Source of the DNA: Mycobacterium sp.
GTDB taxonomy: Bacteria; Actinomycetota; Actinomycetes; Mycobacteriales; Mycobacteriaceae
Assembly: GCA_025965555.1 (NCBI GenBank)
Contig: JAOPWT010000276.1
Span: 1-37,001 of the forward strand
DNA length: 37,001 nucleotides
Reading direction: 5' to 3'
In this document: positions 26,868 through 35,939 of the stretch, in pieces
How positions within the stretch are numbered: the first letter of the stretch is position 1
Layout of the letters: every line of letters begins with the position of its first letter
Notes under the pieces: generated by a model
What the model saw: the letters and a program-made list of their open reading frames with translations, nothing else
The model's database searches: none
Told to the model about the DNA's origin: nothing
Program-made: the position numbers and the translations under genes

Positions 26868-27017
26868 CTATCCCTTGTCGCCGTGCGGCGGGTCGATGGG
26901 GACGGACACCGGGACGAACGGCAGGCTGATCCTGGGGTCTGCCACTGCCGTCGGCGCGACGAGTGCGGCGCCCAATCCGGTCAGGGCGGCGGCGGCGAGG
27001 ATCGTGGACTTCTTCAT
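26868..27017 (-). CDS. Small secreted peptide, 49 residues
   Basis: An overlooked short gene: ATG at 27017, TAG at 26868-26870. The first 26 residues are a textbook signal peptide: Lys-Lys after the Met, an Ala/Leu-rich core (ILAAAALTGLGAALV), and A-V-A before the expected cut. The mature part would be only about 23 residues, DPRISLPFVPVSVPIDPPHG and three more, rich in Pro and Val. It lies between hisN and fadE24 on the same strand, with about 75 bases to hisN. Function unknown; similar tiny secreted proteins are common but poorly studied in mycobacteria. Confidence 0.75.
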   Translation of the reverse strand: MKKSTILAAAALTGLGAALVAPTAVADPRISLPFVPVSVPIDPPHGDKG

Positions 27018-27092
27018 GGAAGACGACGCTAGGGAAATAGGGGCTCGGATGAATCAGGGTTTTCCCTATTCTTTTTCCTTCGCCCCCGTCCG

Positions 27093-27875
27093 TTACGGAA
27101 CCGCGAGCCTGCTGAGCACGTCGTCGTGCAGAAGCCCATTGGTCGCGACGGCGCTTCCGCCGTGCGGGCCCGGTGCGCCGTCGATGTTGGTGAACCGGCC
27201 ACCGGCTTCCCGGATGACGATGTCGAGCGGCGCCAGATCCCAGAGCTTGACCTCGGGTTCGGCGACGATGTCGACGGCGCCCTCGGCCAGCAGGCAGTAG
27301 GACCAGAAGTCGCCGTACCCGCGCACTCGCCAGACTGCGTCGGTGAGCTCGACGAAGGGCGCGCGGCGTTGCTCCCAGCCGGTGGTGAAGTCGGAGAACG
27401 ACAGGCTGGCCGAGTCGATGTCGGCGACACCCGACACCGAGATGCGCCTGCTCACGCCATTGAACGACGTGAATGCGCCTTCGCCTGCGCTGGCCCACCA
27501 GCGCCGTGCCAGCGCAGGTGCGCTGATTACGCCGACCGTGGGAACGCCGTCCTCCAGCAGCGCGATGAGAGTCGACCAGACGGGCACTCCCCGGACGAAG
27601 TTCTTGGTGCCGTCGATCGGATCGAGCACCCACTGCCGCCCCGCGAAAACCGCAGTGCCGCCGAATTCTTCGCCAAGCACGGCGTCGTCCGGTCGATTGG
27701 CGGCGAGCAGGCCGCGAAGTAACTCCTCCGCCGATTCGTCGGCGTCGGTCACCGGCGTGAGGTCGGGTTTCGTCTCGACGCGGAGGTCCAGCGCGCCGAA
27801 GCGAGCCAACGTCAACTCGTCGGCCTCGTCCGCCATCCGGAGCGCGAGGCTGATGTCATCCGAGACTGTGCCCAT
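27093..27875 (-). CDS. hisN: Histidinol-phosphatase, inositol-monophosphatase fold
   Basis: The 260-residue Mg2+-dependent phosphatase has the same length and position as Rv3137, reported as the histidinol-phosphate phosphatase of M. tuberculosis. Family motifs are complete: LGEEFGG at 67-73, [15 protein letters not shown] with DPIDGT at 85-90, and the C-terminal [18 protein letters not shown]. It removes phosphate from L-histidinol phosphate in histidine synthesis. The ATG at 27875 is chosen because the conserved N terminus begins there; the longer frame upstream runs antisense to the next gene. It is divergent from the membrane-protein gene with only 15 bases between starts. Confidence 0.92.
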   Translation of the reverse strand: MGTVSDDISLALRMADEADELTLARFGALDLRVETKPDLTPVTDADESAEELLRGLLAANRPDDAVLGEEFGGTAVFAGRQWVLDPIDGTKNFVRGVPVWSTLIALLEDGVPTVGVISAPALARRWWASAGEGAFTSFNGVSRRISVSGVADIDSASLSFSDFTTGWEQRRAPFVELTDAVWRVRGYGDFWSYCLLAEGAVDIVAEPEVKLWDLAPLDIVIREAGGRFTNIDGAPGPHGGSAVATNGLLHDDVLSRLAVP

Positions 27876-27890
27876 GGGAGCAGTCCTACC

Positions 27891-28298
27891 ATGGGCAGCG
27901 TGTGGGAATTCGCCGTGCTCTTGCTGTTGGTCGGTGGCATCGTGCTGCTGTTGGCGCCGAGGATCAGGCGCAGCCGCGGCCTTGGCGGCGCAGGCAGCCT
28001 CAATGGCCCTGGTGGACAGGGCGGGCTCGGCGCAAACGCATACGGCACCCTGCTGATCACCGGAGTCAGTTCTGGGCCCGATTCCGACGGGTCGCAGTTC
28101 GTCACGATCACCGGTGTCATCAACGGTCCGACCGTCCGCGAGCACGAGATCTACACGCGCATGGTGATGAACGTGGGCACCTCGCCGACCATGGGCCAGC
28201 TGATCCCCGTCGTGTACAACCCGAAGAACCCCGACAAATGGGGCTTCGCGCCGACCCAGACTCCCGAGGGGCCAGGGTCGGCCACCGAGCTCACCTAG
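27891..28298 (+). CDS. Small membrane-anchored protein of unknown function
   Basis: The 135-residue protein has one N-terminal membrane segment ([18 protein letters not shown], about 6-23). A basic RIRRSRG stop-transfer and Gly-rich linker follow, then a soluble domain with [20 protein letters not shown] and [14 protein letters not shown]. The latter recalls DUF3592-like anchored beta proteins, but I do not assign a family. It is divergent from hisN with a 15-base gap. Confidence 0.82.
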   Translation: MGSVWEFAVLLLLVGGIVLLLAPRIRRSRGLGGAGSLNGPGGQGGLGANAYGTLLITGVSSGPDSDGSQFVTITGVINGPTVREHEIYTRMVMNVGTSPTMGQLIPVVYNPKNPDKWGFAPTQTPEGPGSATELT

Positions 28299-28377
28299 CT
28301 AGGCGCCGACCCGTGGCGCGCTCCCGCGTGGCCGCGGGCATGCCGTATGACAGGTTCGACGACCAGAGGAGATTTTC

Positions 28378-28785
28378 ATGTCCGTAGCGCTTCCCGAAGG
28401 CCTGATCGACCTGCTGCACAAGCCGAGCCCGTGCTTCATCGCCACGCTCATGCCCGACGGATCTCCGCAGCTGACCGAAACCTGGGTCACGACCGACGGT
28501 GACAACGTCGTCATCAACATCGTCGACGGCATGCAGAAGGCCAGGAACGTCGCGCGCGACCCGCGCGTCGCCGTCAACGTCGTCGACCCCAACGACGTCA
28601 GGCGCTTCTACGCGGTGCGCGGGCGCGTGGTGAAGACGAGCACCGAGGGTGCGCGCGAGAGCATCGACGAGATCTCCCACAAGTATCTGGGCATCCCCTA
28701 CCCGAACTTCAGTGGCAACCCGGACGAGACCCGGCTGCTGATCACCATCGAGGCCGACAGGGTGACGGCGCCGGCCGGCGAATAA
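28378..28785 (+). CDS. PPOX-class, F420-dependent split-barrel oxidoreductase
   Basis: The 135-residue protein belongs to the flavin/deazaflavin oxidoreductase group with a split beta-barrel. PSPCFIATLMPDGSPQLTET is the family's first strand pair, and KARNVARDPRVAVNVVDPND the cofactor-contact helix and strand. Mycobacterial members usually bind F420 or, more rarely, FMN or heme degradation products. AGAGGAG about nine bases upstream supports the ATG at 28378. It is convergent with fprA, with tandem hairpins between. Confidence 0.9.
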   Translation: MSVALPEGLIDLLHKPSPCFIATLMPDGSPQLTETWVTTDGDNVVINIVDGMQKARNVARDPRVAVNVVDPNDVRRFYAVRGRVVKTSTEGARESIDEISHKYLGIPYPNFSGNPDETRLLITIEADRVTAPAGE

Positions 28786-28793
28786 GGGGAGCC

Positions 28794-28860
28794 GTCAGCC
28801 GTGCCTGATGGGCTGACTCCGTCAGCCGTGCTTGATGGGCTGACTCCGTCAGCCGTGCCC
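28794..28860. terminator. Tandem 27-bp repeats forming two hairpins between convergent genes
   Basis: Two 27-base units (28794-28820, 28821-28847; one mismatch) and part of a third create two identical hairpins, GGCTGAC-TCC-GTCAGCC, at 28811-28827 and 28838-28854: perfect 7-base stems and 3-base loops. The second overlaps the fprA stop codon. There is no T run, but GC-rich hairpins without one are usual in mycobacteria. Since both flanking genes end here, a two-way terminator is likely. Confidence 0.75.
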
Positions 28861-30201
28861 GATCCGCAGGAGATCGGCCACACTGGTCAGCTTCACCCGC
28901 GGCCGTCCGTGCGGCTGGCCTGCACCGCGCTCGTGATCGTCGATCAGCTTCCAGTGGTCGTCGGTGACGAGCTTCGGTTGCCGGGCCAACAGCCACTCCA
29001 GTGCGTCCTCGGACTGCGACTCACCCAGATCGCCCAGCAGGGTGTCGACCGTCGCCGCCGAGTCCTTCTTGTTGCTACCGATGACGCCCGACGGACCGCG
29101 CTTGATCCAGCCAACGACGTACTCGTTGCGACTGCCGTCGATCCGGCCGTCGGTGTGCGGAATGGTGCCCGATCGCTCGTCGAACGGCAGCCCTGGAGTG
29201 GGCACGCCGCGGTATCCGACGGCGCGAACCACCAACTGGGCGGTCAGTTCCTCGCGGGCGCCGGTGTCCTTGGCCACCAACCTGCCGCCGTCGTTCACCA
29301 ACTCGTTCTGGCCGAGCACGATCGACGAGACCCGGTCGGCGCCCTTGATCTCGATGGGGGAGGTGTGGAATCGAAACACGATGCGACGCTTGGCCCCTCG
29401 CGGCTTCCGCTCGGCGTACCCCCGCATCACCTTGACGTTCTGCTTGACGGTCTTGCCCGCGGCCTCGAGGTCCTCATCGGAAATCCCGGCGAAGTCCGCC
29501 GGGTCGACGATCACGTCCACGTCGGCCATGGCCTCCAGGTCGCCGAGCTCGCGCAATTCCAGCGTGGTGAACGTGGCCTGCAGCGGTCCGCGACGTCCGA
29601 GCACCACCACCTCCTCGACGCCCCGTGCGTGCAGGGACTCCAGTGCGTGATCGGCGATGTCGGTGTTGGCCAAGACGTCGGGATCGCTGACGAGGATGCG
29701 GGCGACGTCGAGTGCCACGTTGCCGTTGCCCACCACGACCGCCCGCCCCGTCGACAGGTCCGGCGTCATCTCACCGAAGTGAGGGTGGGCGTTGTACCAG
29801 CCGACGAAGTCGACGGCGGCGACGCTGCCGGACAACTCCTCGCCGGGGATGCCCAGCGGGCGGTCCGACTGGGCACCGACGGCGTAGATGACCGCGTCGT
29901 AGCGCTCGGCGAGTTCGGCCGCCTGCACGTGCTCGCCCACCCGGATGTTGCCGAAGAAGCGAAAGCGGGGATCGTTCCCGGTCTTCTCGAACTGGGCACT
30001 GATGGTCTTGATCTTCGGATGATCCGGCGCGACCCCGGAGCGCACCAGGCCCCACGGGGTCGGCAACATCTCCAGCATGTCGACGCGGACGTCCTTGGGC
30101 GCGTCGGAGCCTTCCGTGGAGTCCGCGAACTTCAGCAGCGATGCGGCGGCAAAGTAGCCGGATGGACCGGAACCGACGATCGCGACGCGGTATGGGCGCA
30201 A
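28849..30201 (-). CDS. fprA: NADPH-ferredoxin reductase FprA
   Basis: The 450-residue flavoprotein is related to mammalian adrenodoxin reductase and supplies electrons from NADPH to ferredoxins, e.g. for cytochromes P450. The N-terminal FAD motif VGSGPSGYFAA (near 9-19) is followed by MLEMLPTPWGLVRSGVAPDH, diagnostic of the family. The NADPH site VVVGNGNVALDVAR lies around 155-170, and the C-terminal VVGWIKRGPSGVIGSNKKD is the FAD-closing signature. The length matches Rv3106. It is divergent from prfB. Its last codon and stop are part of the tandem 27-base repeat. Confidence 0.96.
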   Translation of the reverse strand: MRPYRVAIVGSGPSGYFAAASLLKFADSTEGSDAPKDVRVDMLEMLPTPWGLVRSGVAPDHPKIKTISAQFEKTGNDPRFRFFGNIRVGEHVQAAELAERYDAVIYAVGAQSDRPLGIPGEELSGSVAAVDFVGWYNAHPHFGEMTPDLSTGRAVVVGNGNVALDVARILVSDPDVLANTDIADHALESLHARGVEEVVVLGRRGPLQATFTTLELRELGDLEAMADVDVIVDPADFAGISDEDLEAAGKTVKQNVKVMRGYAERKPRGAKRRIVFRFHTSPIEIKGADRVSSIVLGQNELVNDGGRLVAKDTGAREELTAQLVVRAVGYRGVPTPGLPFDERSGTIPHTDGRIDGSRNEYVVGWIKRGPSGVIGSNKKDSAATVDTLLGDLGESQSEDALEWLLARQPKLVTDDHWKLIDDHERGAGQPHGRPRVKLTSVADLLRIGHG

Positions 30202-30323
30202 TTGATGAGCCTTCCGAGGGCAAGCTGATTTTCACCGGTGATCCGCAGGGGCTGTCGCGACGTCACCGGCCTGGTTACCAAGCCGATGCTAGACCCGCAC
30301 AACGGTCGGTACCCTGATCTCCC

Positions 30324-31439
30324 GTGGATCCCGACCAGCAAGACGACATCACTGCACTCGACACCACTCTGACGACGGTGGAGCGGGTGCTCGATGTCGA
30401 CGGGCTGCGAGACCGCATCAAGACGCTCGAAGACGCCGCGTCCGATCCGAAGCTGTGGGACGACCAGACCCGCGCCCAGAAGGTCACCAGCGAGCTGTCG
30501 CACACGCAGAGCGAGTTGCGCCGCGTCGAGGAGCTCAGACAACGGCTCGACGACCTTCCCGTGATGTACGAACTCGCTGCCGAGGAAGAGGGCGCCAGCA
30601 GCACCGAGGCCCTCGAGGACGCCAACGCGGAACTGGCGAAGCTGCGCGAGGACATCGCGGCCATGGAGGTCCGCACCCTTCTCTCGGGTGAGTACGACGA
30701 GCGCGAGGCCGTCGTGACCATCCGATCGGGCGCAGGCGGCGTCGACGCCGCCGACTGGGCCGAGATGCTCATGCGGATGTACATCCGATGGGCGGAGAAG
30801 CACGACTACGGCGTCGAGGTGTTCGACACGTCCTACGCCGAAGAGGCAGGCATCAAGAGCGCGACGTTCGCCGTGCACGCGCCATACGCCTACGGCACGC
30901 TGTCGGTCGAGCAGGGCACCCATCGCCTGGTGCGGATCAGTCCGTTCGACAACCAGAGCAGGCGCCAGACCTCCTTCGCGGACGTCGAGGTGCTGCCCGT
31001 CGTGGACACCGCCGATCACATCGACATTCCCGACGGTGACGTGCGCGTCGACGTCTACCGATCCAGTGGCCCCGGCGGGCAGTCGGTCAACACCACCGAC
31101 TCGGCAGTTCGACTCACCCACATCCCCACCGGTATCGTCGTGACTTGCCAGAACGAGAAGTCGCAGTTGCAGAACAAGGTTTCGGCGATGCGCGTCCTCC
31201 AGGCAAAGCTGTTGGAACGTAAGCGTTTAGAAGAACGCGCAGAAATGGACGCGCTCAAGAGCGACGGCGGCAGCTCGTGGGGCAACCAGATGCGCTCCTA
31301 TGTGCTTCACCCTTACCAGATGGTCAAGGACCTGCGTAACGAATACGAAGTCGGAAATCCCGCAGCAGTACTCGACGGCGACATCGACGGATTCCTCGAA
31401 GCGGGAATCCGGTGGCGCAATAGGAAAGATGACGACTAG
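30324..31439 (+). CDS. prfB: Peptide chain release factor 2
   Basis: The 371-residue factor ends translation at UGA and UAA. SPF at 206-208 (VRISPFDNQ) is the tripeptide that reads the stop codon in RF2. GGQ at 251-253 ([17 protein letters not shown]) is the catalytic loop that triggers hydrolysis. A helical N-terminal domain covers the first 110 residues. The gene is a single open frame from GTG at 30324, with no internal UGA: the programmed +1 frameshift known from E. coli is absent. It overlaps the MscS gene by 11 bases. Confidence 0.97.
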   Translation: MDPDQQDDITALDTTLTTVERVLDVDGLRDRIKTLEDAASDPKLWDDQTRAQKVTSELSHTQSELRRVEELRQRLDDLPVMYELAAEEEGASSTEALEDANAELAKLREDIAAMEVRTLLSGEYDEREAVVTIRSGAGGVDAADWAEMLMRMYIRWAEKHDYGVEVFDTSYAEEAGIKSATFAVHAPYAYGTLSVEQGTHRLVRISPFDNQSRRQTSFADVEVLPVVDTADHIDIPDGDVRVDVYRSSGPGGQSVNTTDSAVRLTHIPTGIVVTCQNEKSQLQNKVSAMRVLQAKLLERKRLEERAEMDALKSDGGSSWGNQMRSYVLHPYQMVKDLRNEYEVGNPAAVLDGDIDGFLEAGIRWRNRKDDD

Positions 31440-32397
31440 CTACGAGGCAATCGAGTGGTCGCAACGCTGGCACGACTTTTGGCGGGGCGGAATCGGCGAG
31501 TGGATCCTCACTCGGGGTCTGAAGATCACCCTGCTGATCATCTTCGCGGTGCTGGCCGCCCGGTTCATCAGCTGGACTGCTCAGAAGATCACCCGCCGCA
31601 TCGACGCGGACTTCCAGCAGACCGATCAATTGGTGCGCACCGAGACGGCAAAGCACCGGCAAGCGGTCGCATCCGTCATCTCCTGGGTCTCGATCGCAGT
31701 GCTCTTCGTGGTCGTCGCGGTCGACATCACCGACGTGCTGGCCATTCCGGTCGGATCCCTGGTCGCACCCGCCGCCGTTCTTGGCGCAGCGCTGGGCTTC
31801 GGCGCGCAGCGCATCGTGCAGGATCTGCTCGCGGGATTCTTCGTCATCACCGAGAAGCAGTACGGCTTCGGTGATCTGGTCGCGCTCACCGTGGCCGGCA
31901 TCGCTGCCCCTGCCGAGGGCACGGTGGAGGACGTGACGCTGCGCGTCACCAGGCTGCGGTCCACCGAGGGGGAGGTCTTCACCATACCCAACGGTCAGAT
32001 CGTCAAGACGATGAACCTGTCCAAGGACTGGGCCCGCGCGGTGATCGACATCCCGGTGCCGACCAGCGCCGACCTCACCAAGGTCGACGACCTGCTGCAC
32101 AGTGTCAGCGAGAAGGCGATGCAGGACGAGAGCTTGCGCAAGCTGCTGCTGGACGCGCCCCAGGTGATGGGCGTGGAGAGCATCGAGGTCGACACCGTGA
32201 ATCTGCGCATGGTGGCCCGGACGCTGCCGGGCAAGCAGTTCGAAGTCGGCCGACGCATTCGTGTCCTGGTGGTCGAGGGCCTGATCCGGGAAGGCATCGT
32301 CACCTCTGCCGAAGCCGCCCCCGTGGTGAACACGATCCCGAGTCCGGCCAGCGTCAAGCCGCCCGCTGATCAGCAGAACGCGCAGGACCTGTCATGA
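31429..32397 (+). CDS. MscS-family mechanosensitive ion channel
   Basis: A 322-residue inner-membrane channel that opens when the membrane is stretched. Hydrophobic helices lie at about 30-49, 80-100 and 105-128. The last contains the pore-lining Ala/Gly pattern [20 protein letters not shown], continuing into [16 protein letters not shown] and the beta domain with [11 protein letters not shown]. The ATG at 31429 overlaps the end of prfB, with AGGAAAG directly before it, an unusually short spacing; the longer upstream frame is a shadow of prfB. The gene in this place in M. tuberculosis is Rv3104c. Confidence 0.9.
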   Translation: MTTSYEAIEWSQRWHDFWRGGIGEWILTRGLKITLLIIFAVLAARFISWTAQKITRRIDADFQQTDQLVRTETAKHRQAVASVISWVSIAVLFVVVAVDITDVLAIPVGSLVAPAAVLGAALGFGAQRIVQDLLAGFFVITEKQYGFGDLVALTVAGIAAPAEGTVEDVTLRVTRLRSTEGEVFTIPNGQIVKTMNLSKDWARAVIDIPVPTSADLTKVDDLLHSVSEKAMQDESLRKLLLDAPQVMGVESIEVDTVNLRMVARTLPGKQFEVGRRIRVLVVEGLIREGIVTSAEAAPVVNTIPSPASVKPPADQQNAQDLS

Positions 32398-32942
32398 GTT
32401 TCTGGGATTGGGTCACTCGCAGACGCACCGACCGTGGCTGGCCGGGCTACATCATCAACGGGCGGATCCGGACGTCGACGGCCGCCCTGGTGGTGGCGTT
32501 CATCGTGGTCTCCTGGGTGCACAACACCTACCGGCCGGCATCATCGACGCCTCCCGCGCCCGAGACCGCCCAGGTGGTGCCGCCGGGCTTCATGCCCGAC
32601 CCGCAGTACACCTGGGTGCCCCGCACCAACGTCGAGACGCGGCCAAGGACGACCTACAGCACCCCGACCACGACGACCACCACCAGCACCACCGAGACCG
32701 AAACGACGGACACCACAAGCCCGACCGAGACCACCGGCCCGACGACCAGCGGACCGTCGACAGCGACGACCGTGATCGACCCGGACGGCCCCGGGCCGCT
32801 GCCGCCGACGACGGTGACACAGACCCCGGTGACGTCGCCGGGGGTGCCGGTGCCGAACCGGTCGGGCACGTCGACCACCACCACGACGACGACCCTTCCG
32901 GGTGCCGTGCTGGTGCCCGCGACGCCTGTGCCGCCCGGGTAG
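32394..32942 (+). CDS. Thr/Pro-rich single-pass membrane protein
   Basis: The 182-residue protein has a basic N terminus ([11 protein letters not shown]), one membrane segment at about 29-45 ([13 protein letters not shown]), and a long extracytoplasmic tail dominated by Thr, Pro and Ser, including runs such as [14 protein letters not shown]. Such tails are natively unfolded and may be O-mannosylated in mycobacteria. The ATG overlaps the channel gene stop as ATGA. The equivalent in M. tuberculosis is a proline-rich protein next to ftsE (Rv3103c). Function unknown; the fixed position suggests a link to FtsEX or the envelope. Confidence 0.82.
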   Translation: MSFWDWVTRRRTDRGWPGYIINGRIRTSTAALVVAFIVVSWVHNTYRPASSTPPAPETAQVVPPGFMPDPQYTWVPRTNVETRPRTTYSTPTTTTTTSTTETETTDTTSPTETTGPTTSGPSTATTVIDPDGPGPLPPTTVTQTPVTSPGVPVPNRSGTSTTTTTTTLPGAVLVPATPVPPG

Positions 32943-32983
32943 TCCGGGGCACAGACTTCGTCCCGCTACACTGGCGTGCCGTG

Positions 32984-33673
32984 ATGATCACCCTCGACCA
33001 CGTGAGCAAGCAGTACAAATCCTCGGCACGGCCAGCTCTGGACAACGTCTCACTCAAGATCGAAAAAGGTGAGTTCGTCTTTCTCATCGGACCGTCCGGC
33101 TCGGGCAAGTCGACCTTCATGCGGCTGTTGCTTGCGGAGGACACGCCCACCCAAGGCGACATTCAGGTGTCGAAGTTTCACGTGAACAAGTTGGCGAGCC
33201 GGCACATCCCAGGTCTGCGGCAGGTTCTCGGCTGCGTGTTCCAGGACTTCCGCCTGCTGCAGCAGAAGACCGTCTTCGAGAACGTGGCGTTCGCCCTCGA
33301 GGTCATCGGCAAGCGTTCGGACGTGATCAACCGGGTGGTGCCCGACGTCCTCGAGATGGTGGGCCTGTCCGGCAAGGCCAACCGGCTGCCCAGCGAGTTG
33401 TCCGGCGGTGAGCAGCAGCGCGTCGCGATCGCGCGCGCGTTCGTCAACCGGCCGTTGGTGCTGTTGGCCGATGAGCCGACGGGAAACCTCGACCCTGAGA
33501 CGAGCAAGGACATCATGGATCTGCTCGAGCGGATCAACCGCACCGGTACGACGGTGTTGATGGCGACCCACGACCATCACATCGTCGACTCGATGCGCCA
33601 GCGAGTCATCGAACTGGAGCTGGGACGACTGATCCGCGACGAACAGCGCGGTGTCTATGGAATGGATCGCTAA
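32984..33673 (+). CDS. ftsE: Cell division ATP-binding protein FtsE
   Basis: The 229-residue ABC ATPase works with FtsX to drive peptidoglycan hydrolases at the division site. Walker [10 protein letters not shown] is at 36-44, the Q-loop at Q87 (CVFQDFR), the signature LSGGEQQ at 139-145, and Walker B LVLLADEP at 158-165 followed by the H-loop ATHDH. Length and ending (RGVYGMDR) agree with M. tuberculosis FtsE. The ATG at 32984 is chosen; GTG at 32981 is adjacent. Longer in-frame extensions upstream lie in the Thr-rich gene. It runs directly into ftsX. Confidence 0.97.
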   Translation: MITLDHVSKQYKSSARPALDNVSLKIEKGEFVFLIGPSGSGKSTFMRLLLAEDTPTQGDIQVSKFHVNKLASRHIPGLRQVLGCVFQDFRLLQQKTVFENVAFALEVIGKRSDVINRVVPDVLEMVGLSGKANRLPSELSGGEQQRVAIARAFVNRPLVLLADEPTGNLDPETSKDIMDLLERINRTGTTVLMATHDHHIVDSMRQRVIELELGRLIRDEQRGVYGMDR

Positions 33674-34567
33674 GTGCGCTTCGGCTTTCTCGTCAACGAG
33701 GTCCTGACCGGACTTCGCCGCAACGTCACGATGACGGTCGCCATGATCTTGACGACCGCCATCTCGATCGGCCTGTTCGGCGGCGGCCTGCTCGTCGTCC
33801 GTCTCGCCGACAGTTCCCGCAACATCTATCTGGACCGCGTCGAGAGTCAGGTCTTCCTCACCAATGACGTGTCGGCCAACGACCCGACGTGCGACGCCGA
33901 CCCGTGCAAGGCACTGCGCAAGCAGATCGAGGACCGCAACGACGTGCGGTCGGTGCGGTTCCTCAATCAGGACGACGCCTATCAGGACGCGATCAAGAAG
34001 TTCCCGCAGTACAAAGACGTTGCGGGCAAGGACGCGTTTCCAGCATCATTCGTGGTGAAGCTCGACAACCCCGAGCAACACAAGGAGTTCGACGACGCGC
34101 TGAAGAGCCAACCCGGTGTGCTCAACGTGCTGAACCAGAAGGACCTCATCGACAGGCTCTTCGCGGTGCTCGACGGGTTGAGTGCCGCGGCGTTCGCGGT
34201 GGCGCTGGTACAGGCGGTCGGTGCGATCCTGTTGATAGCCAACATGGTCCAGGTCGCGGCCTACACGCGAAGAACGGAGGTGGGCATCATGCGATTGGTC
34301 GGCGCGAGCCGCTGGTATACGCAGCTGCCCTTCCTCGTCGAAGCCATGCTGGCGGCGTTCATCGGCGTGGTGATCTCGATCATCGGCCTGATCCTGGTGC
34401 GGGCGCTGTTCCTCGACAAGGCGCTCAACCAGTTCTATCAAGCGAATCTGATCGCCAGAATCGACTACGCAGACATCCTGTACATCTCACCGATTCTGCT
34501 GTTCGTCGGTGTCGCGATGGCAGGCATCACGGGCTACGTCACCCTGCGGCTCTACGTACGGCGCTAG
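33674..34567 (+). CDS. ftsX: Cell division membrane protein FtsX
   Basis: The 297-residue partner of FtsE. Membrane helices are at about 21-43, 170-195, 220-246 and 268-292. The extracytoplasmic domain between the first two (about 45-168) includes [10 protein letters not shown], where C73 and C78 probably form a disulfide. This domain activates the peptidoglycan hydrolase RipC in mycobacteria. GTG at 33674 follows the ftsE stop with no gap. Confidence 0.96.
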   Translation: MRFGFLVNEVLTGLRRNVTMTVAMILTTAISIGLFGGGLLVVRLADSSRNIYLDRVESQVFLTNDVSANDPTCDADPCKALRKQIEDRNDVRSVRFLNQDDAYQDAIKKFPQYKDVAGKDAFPASFVVKLDNPEQHKEFDDALKSQPGVLNVLNQKDLIDRLFAVLDGLSAAAFAVALVQAVGAILLIANMVQVAAYTRRTEVGIMRLVGASRWYTQLPFLVEAMLAAFIGVVISIIGLILVRALFLDKALNQFYQANLIARIDYADILYISPILLFVGVAMAGITGYVTLRLYVRR

Positions 34568-34569
34568 CG

Positions 34570-35070
34570 GTGGCGAAGAAATCGGCCGCGGAGGTCAAGA
34601 AGAACCGCAACAATCAGGTCGTGGCCACCAATCGAAAGGCGCGGCACAACTATTCGATCCTCGATACCTTCGAGGCCGGTGTGGCGCTGACGGGTACCGA
34701 GGTGAAGAGCCTCCGCGACGGGCAGGCATCGCTTGCGGACTCCTTCGCCACCGTCGACGACGGCGAAGTGTGGCTACGCAACCTGCACATCCCCGAATAT
34801 CACCACGGGTCGTGGACCAACCACGCGCCGCGGCGCAATCGGAAGCTACTGCTGCACCGCACCCAGATCGACAATCTGATCGGCAAGATCCGCGACGGCA
34901 ACCTCTCGCTGGTGCCGTTGTCGCTGTACTTCACCGAAGGCAAGGTCAAGGTGGAACTCGCGTTGGCGCGCGGCAAGCAGGCGCACGACAAGCGTCAGGA
35001 TCTGGCCAAGCGCGACGCCGACCGCGAAGTGATCCGCGAACTGGGCAGGCGTTCCAAAGGCATGAACTGA
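34570..35070 (+). CDS. smpB: SsrA-binding protein SmpB
   Basis: The 166-residue OB-fold protein brings tmRNA to stalled ribosomes. [20 protein letters not shown] and [19 protein letters not shown] are the conserved core, and the basic C-terminal tail ([20 protein letters not shown]) enters the decoding site. GTG at 34570 lies two bases after the ftsX stop. Its RNA partner ssrA is found 1.9 kb downstream on the same strand. Confidence 0.97.
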   Translation: MAKKSAAEVKKNRNNQVVATNRKARHNYSILDTFEAGVALTGTEVKSLRDGQASLADSFATVDDGEVWLRNLHIPEYHHGSWTNHAPRRNRKLLLHRTQIDNLIGKIRDGNLSLVPLSLYFTEGKVKVELALARGKQAHDKRQDLAKRDADREVIRELGRRSKGMN

Positions 35071-35912
35071 TCGGGGTCGTCTTCGCCCTGGTGTCTGGAA
35101 TCGGCTACGGCGTAAGCGACTTCGTCGGCGGGCTGGCATCGCGACGGGTGGCCGCACTACGGGTGGTGCTGGTTTCCTACCCGGTGGCACTGGTGCTGCT
35201 GACCGGACTGGCGTTCGTGGTCGGTGGACACGTGTCGACGCCTGCGATGGTGTGGGGCGGTCTCTGCGGTTTCAGCCAGGCGTTCGGGGTGTGGTGGTTC
35301 TACGCCGCGCTGGCCGCCGGTCCGATGTCGTTGGTGTCGCCGTTGACGGCCATCCTGGTCGCGGGGGTCCCGGTCATCGCGGGGGTGACGTTGGGGGAGC
35401 GGCCCAGCCTGCTCGCGTGCGCAGGCATCGCCATGGCGTTGGTCGCGGTGGTGCTGGTGAGTCGCGAAGTGCGCGATGGGGATTCGACCGCGCACCGGTT
35501 CACCACCAAGGTGGCCTGGCTCACGCTCGGATCGGGCCTCGCCTTCGGGCTGAACTTCGTGCTCATCGATCAGGCGCCGCTGGACGCTCGGCTCTGGCCG
35601 CTGGTGTTCGCCCGGCTGACCGCGAGCCTCGTGGTTCTGGCGATCGCGGTGTCGTCGCGCAGTCTCGCGGTGCCGTCGGGAGTGCCGCTGAAACTTGCGT
35701 TGGCGGCGGGCGTGTTGGACACCATCTCGAACGTCGCGATGCTAATGGCGCTGCACTCATCGATGCTCTCGCTGACCAGTGTGTTGATCTCGTTGTATCC
35801 GGCGGGGACGGTCGGACTCGCGCTGGTGGTGCTCGAGGAGAAGGTGACGCGCTGGCAGGCGGCCGGGATGTTGCTGGCACTGATATCGGTGGGCTTGATC
35901 GCCGCGGGCTGA
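35067..35912 (+). CDS. EamA/DMT-family transporter
   Basis: The protein of about 281 residues has ten predicted membrane helices in two EamA repeats: [17 protein letters not shown] opens the first and [20 protein letters not shown] the second. Each half ends in the [13 protein letters not shown] or [13 protein letters not shown] type of motif followed by a conserved Glu. The substrate is unknown; the family exports amino acids or other metabolites. No ATG/GTG lies at the natural start. CTG at 35067 overlaps the smpB stop (CTGA) and has AAAGG six bases upstream, so it is proposed here; the alternative is GTG at 35091, which cuts into the first helix. Confidence 0.85.
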   Translation: MIGVVFALVSGIGYGVSDFVGGLASRRVAALRVVLVSYPVALVLLTGLAFVVGGHVSTPAMVWGGLCGFSQAFGVWWFYAALAAGPMSLVSPLTAILVAGVPVIAGVTLGERPSLLACAGIAMALVAVVLVSREVRDGDSTAHRFTTKVAWLTLGSGLAFGLNFVLIDQAPLDARLWPLVFARLTASLVVLAIAVSSRSLAVPSGVPLKLALAAGVLDTISNVAMLMALHSSMLSLTSVLISLYPAGTVGLALVVLEEKVTRWQAAGMLLALISVGLIAAG

Positions 35913-35939
35913 CGGAGCTCGGCGGCTAACATCGGCCGG

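Noticed and set aside
28801-30228. Plus-strand open frame of 475 codons opposite fprA
   Set aside because: It is a mirror of fprA, rich in His/Asp/Val patterns typical of antisense frames, and has no domain signature.
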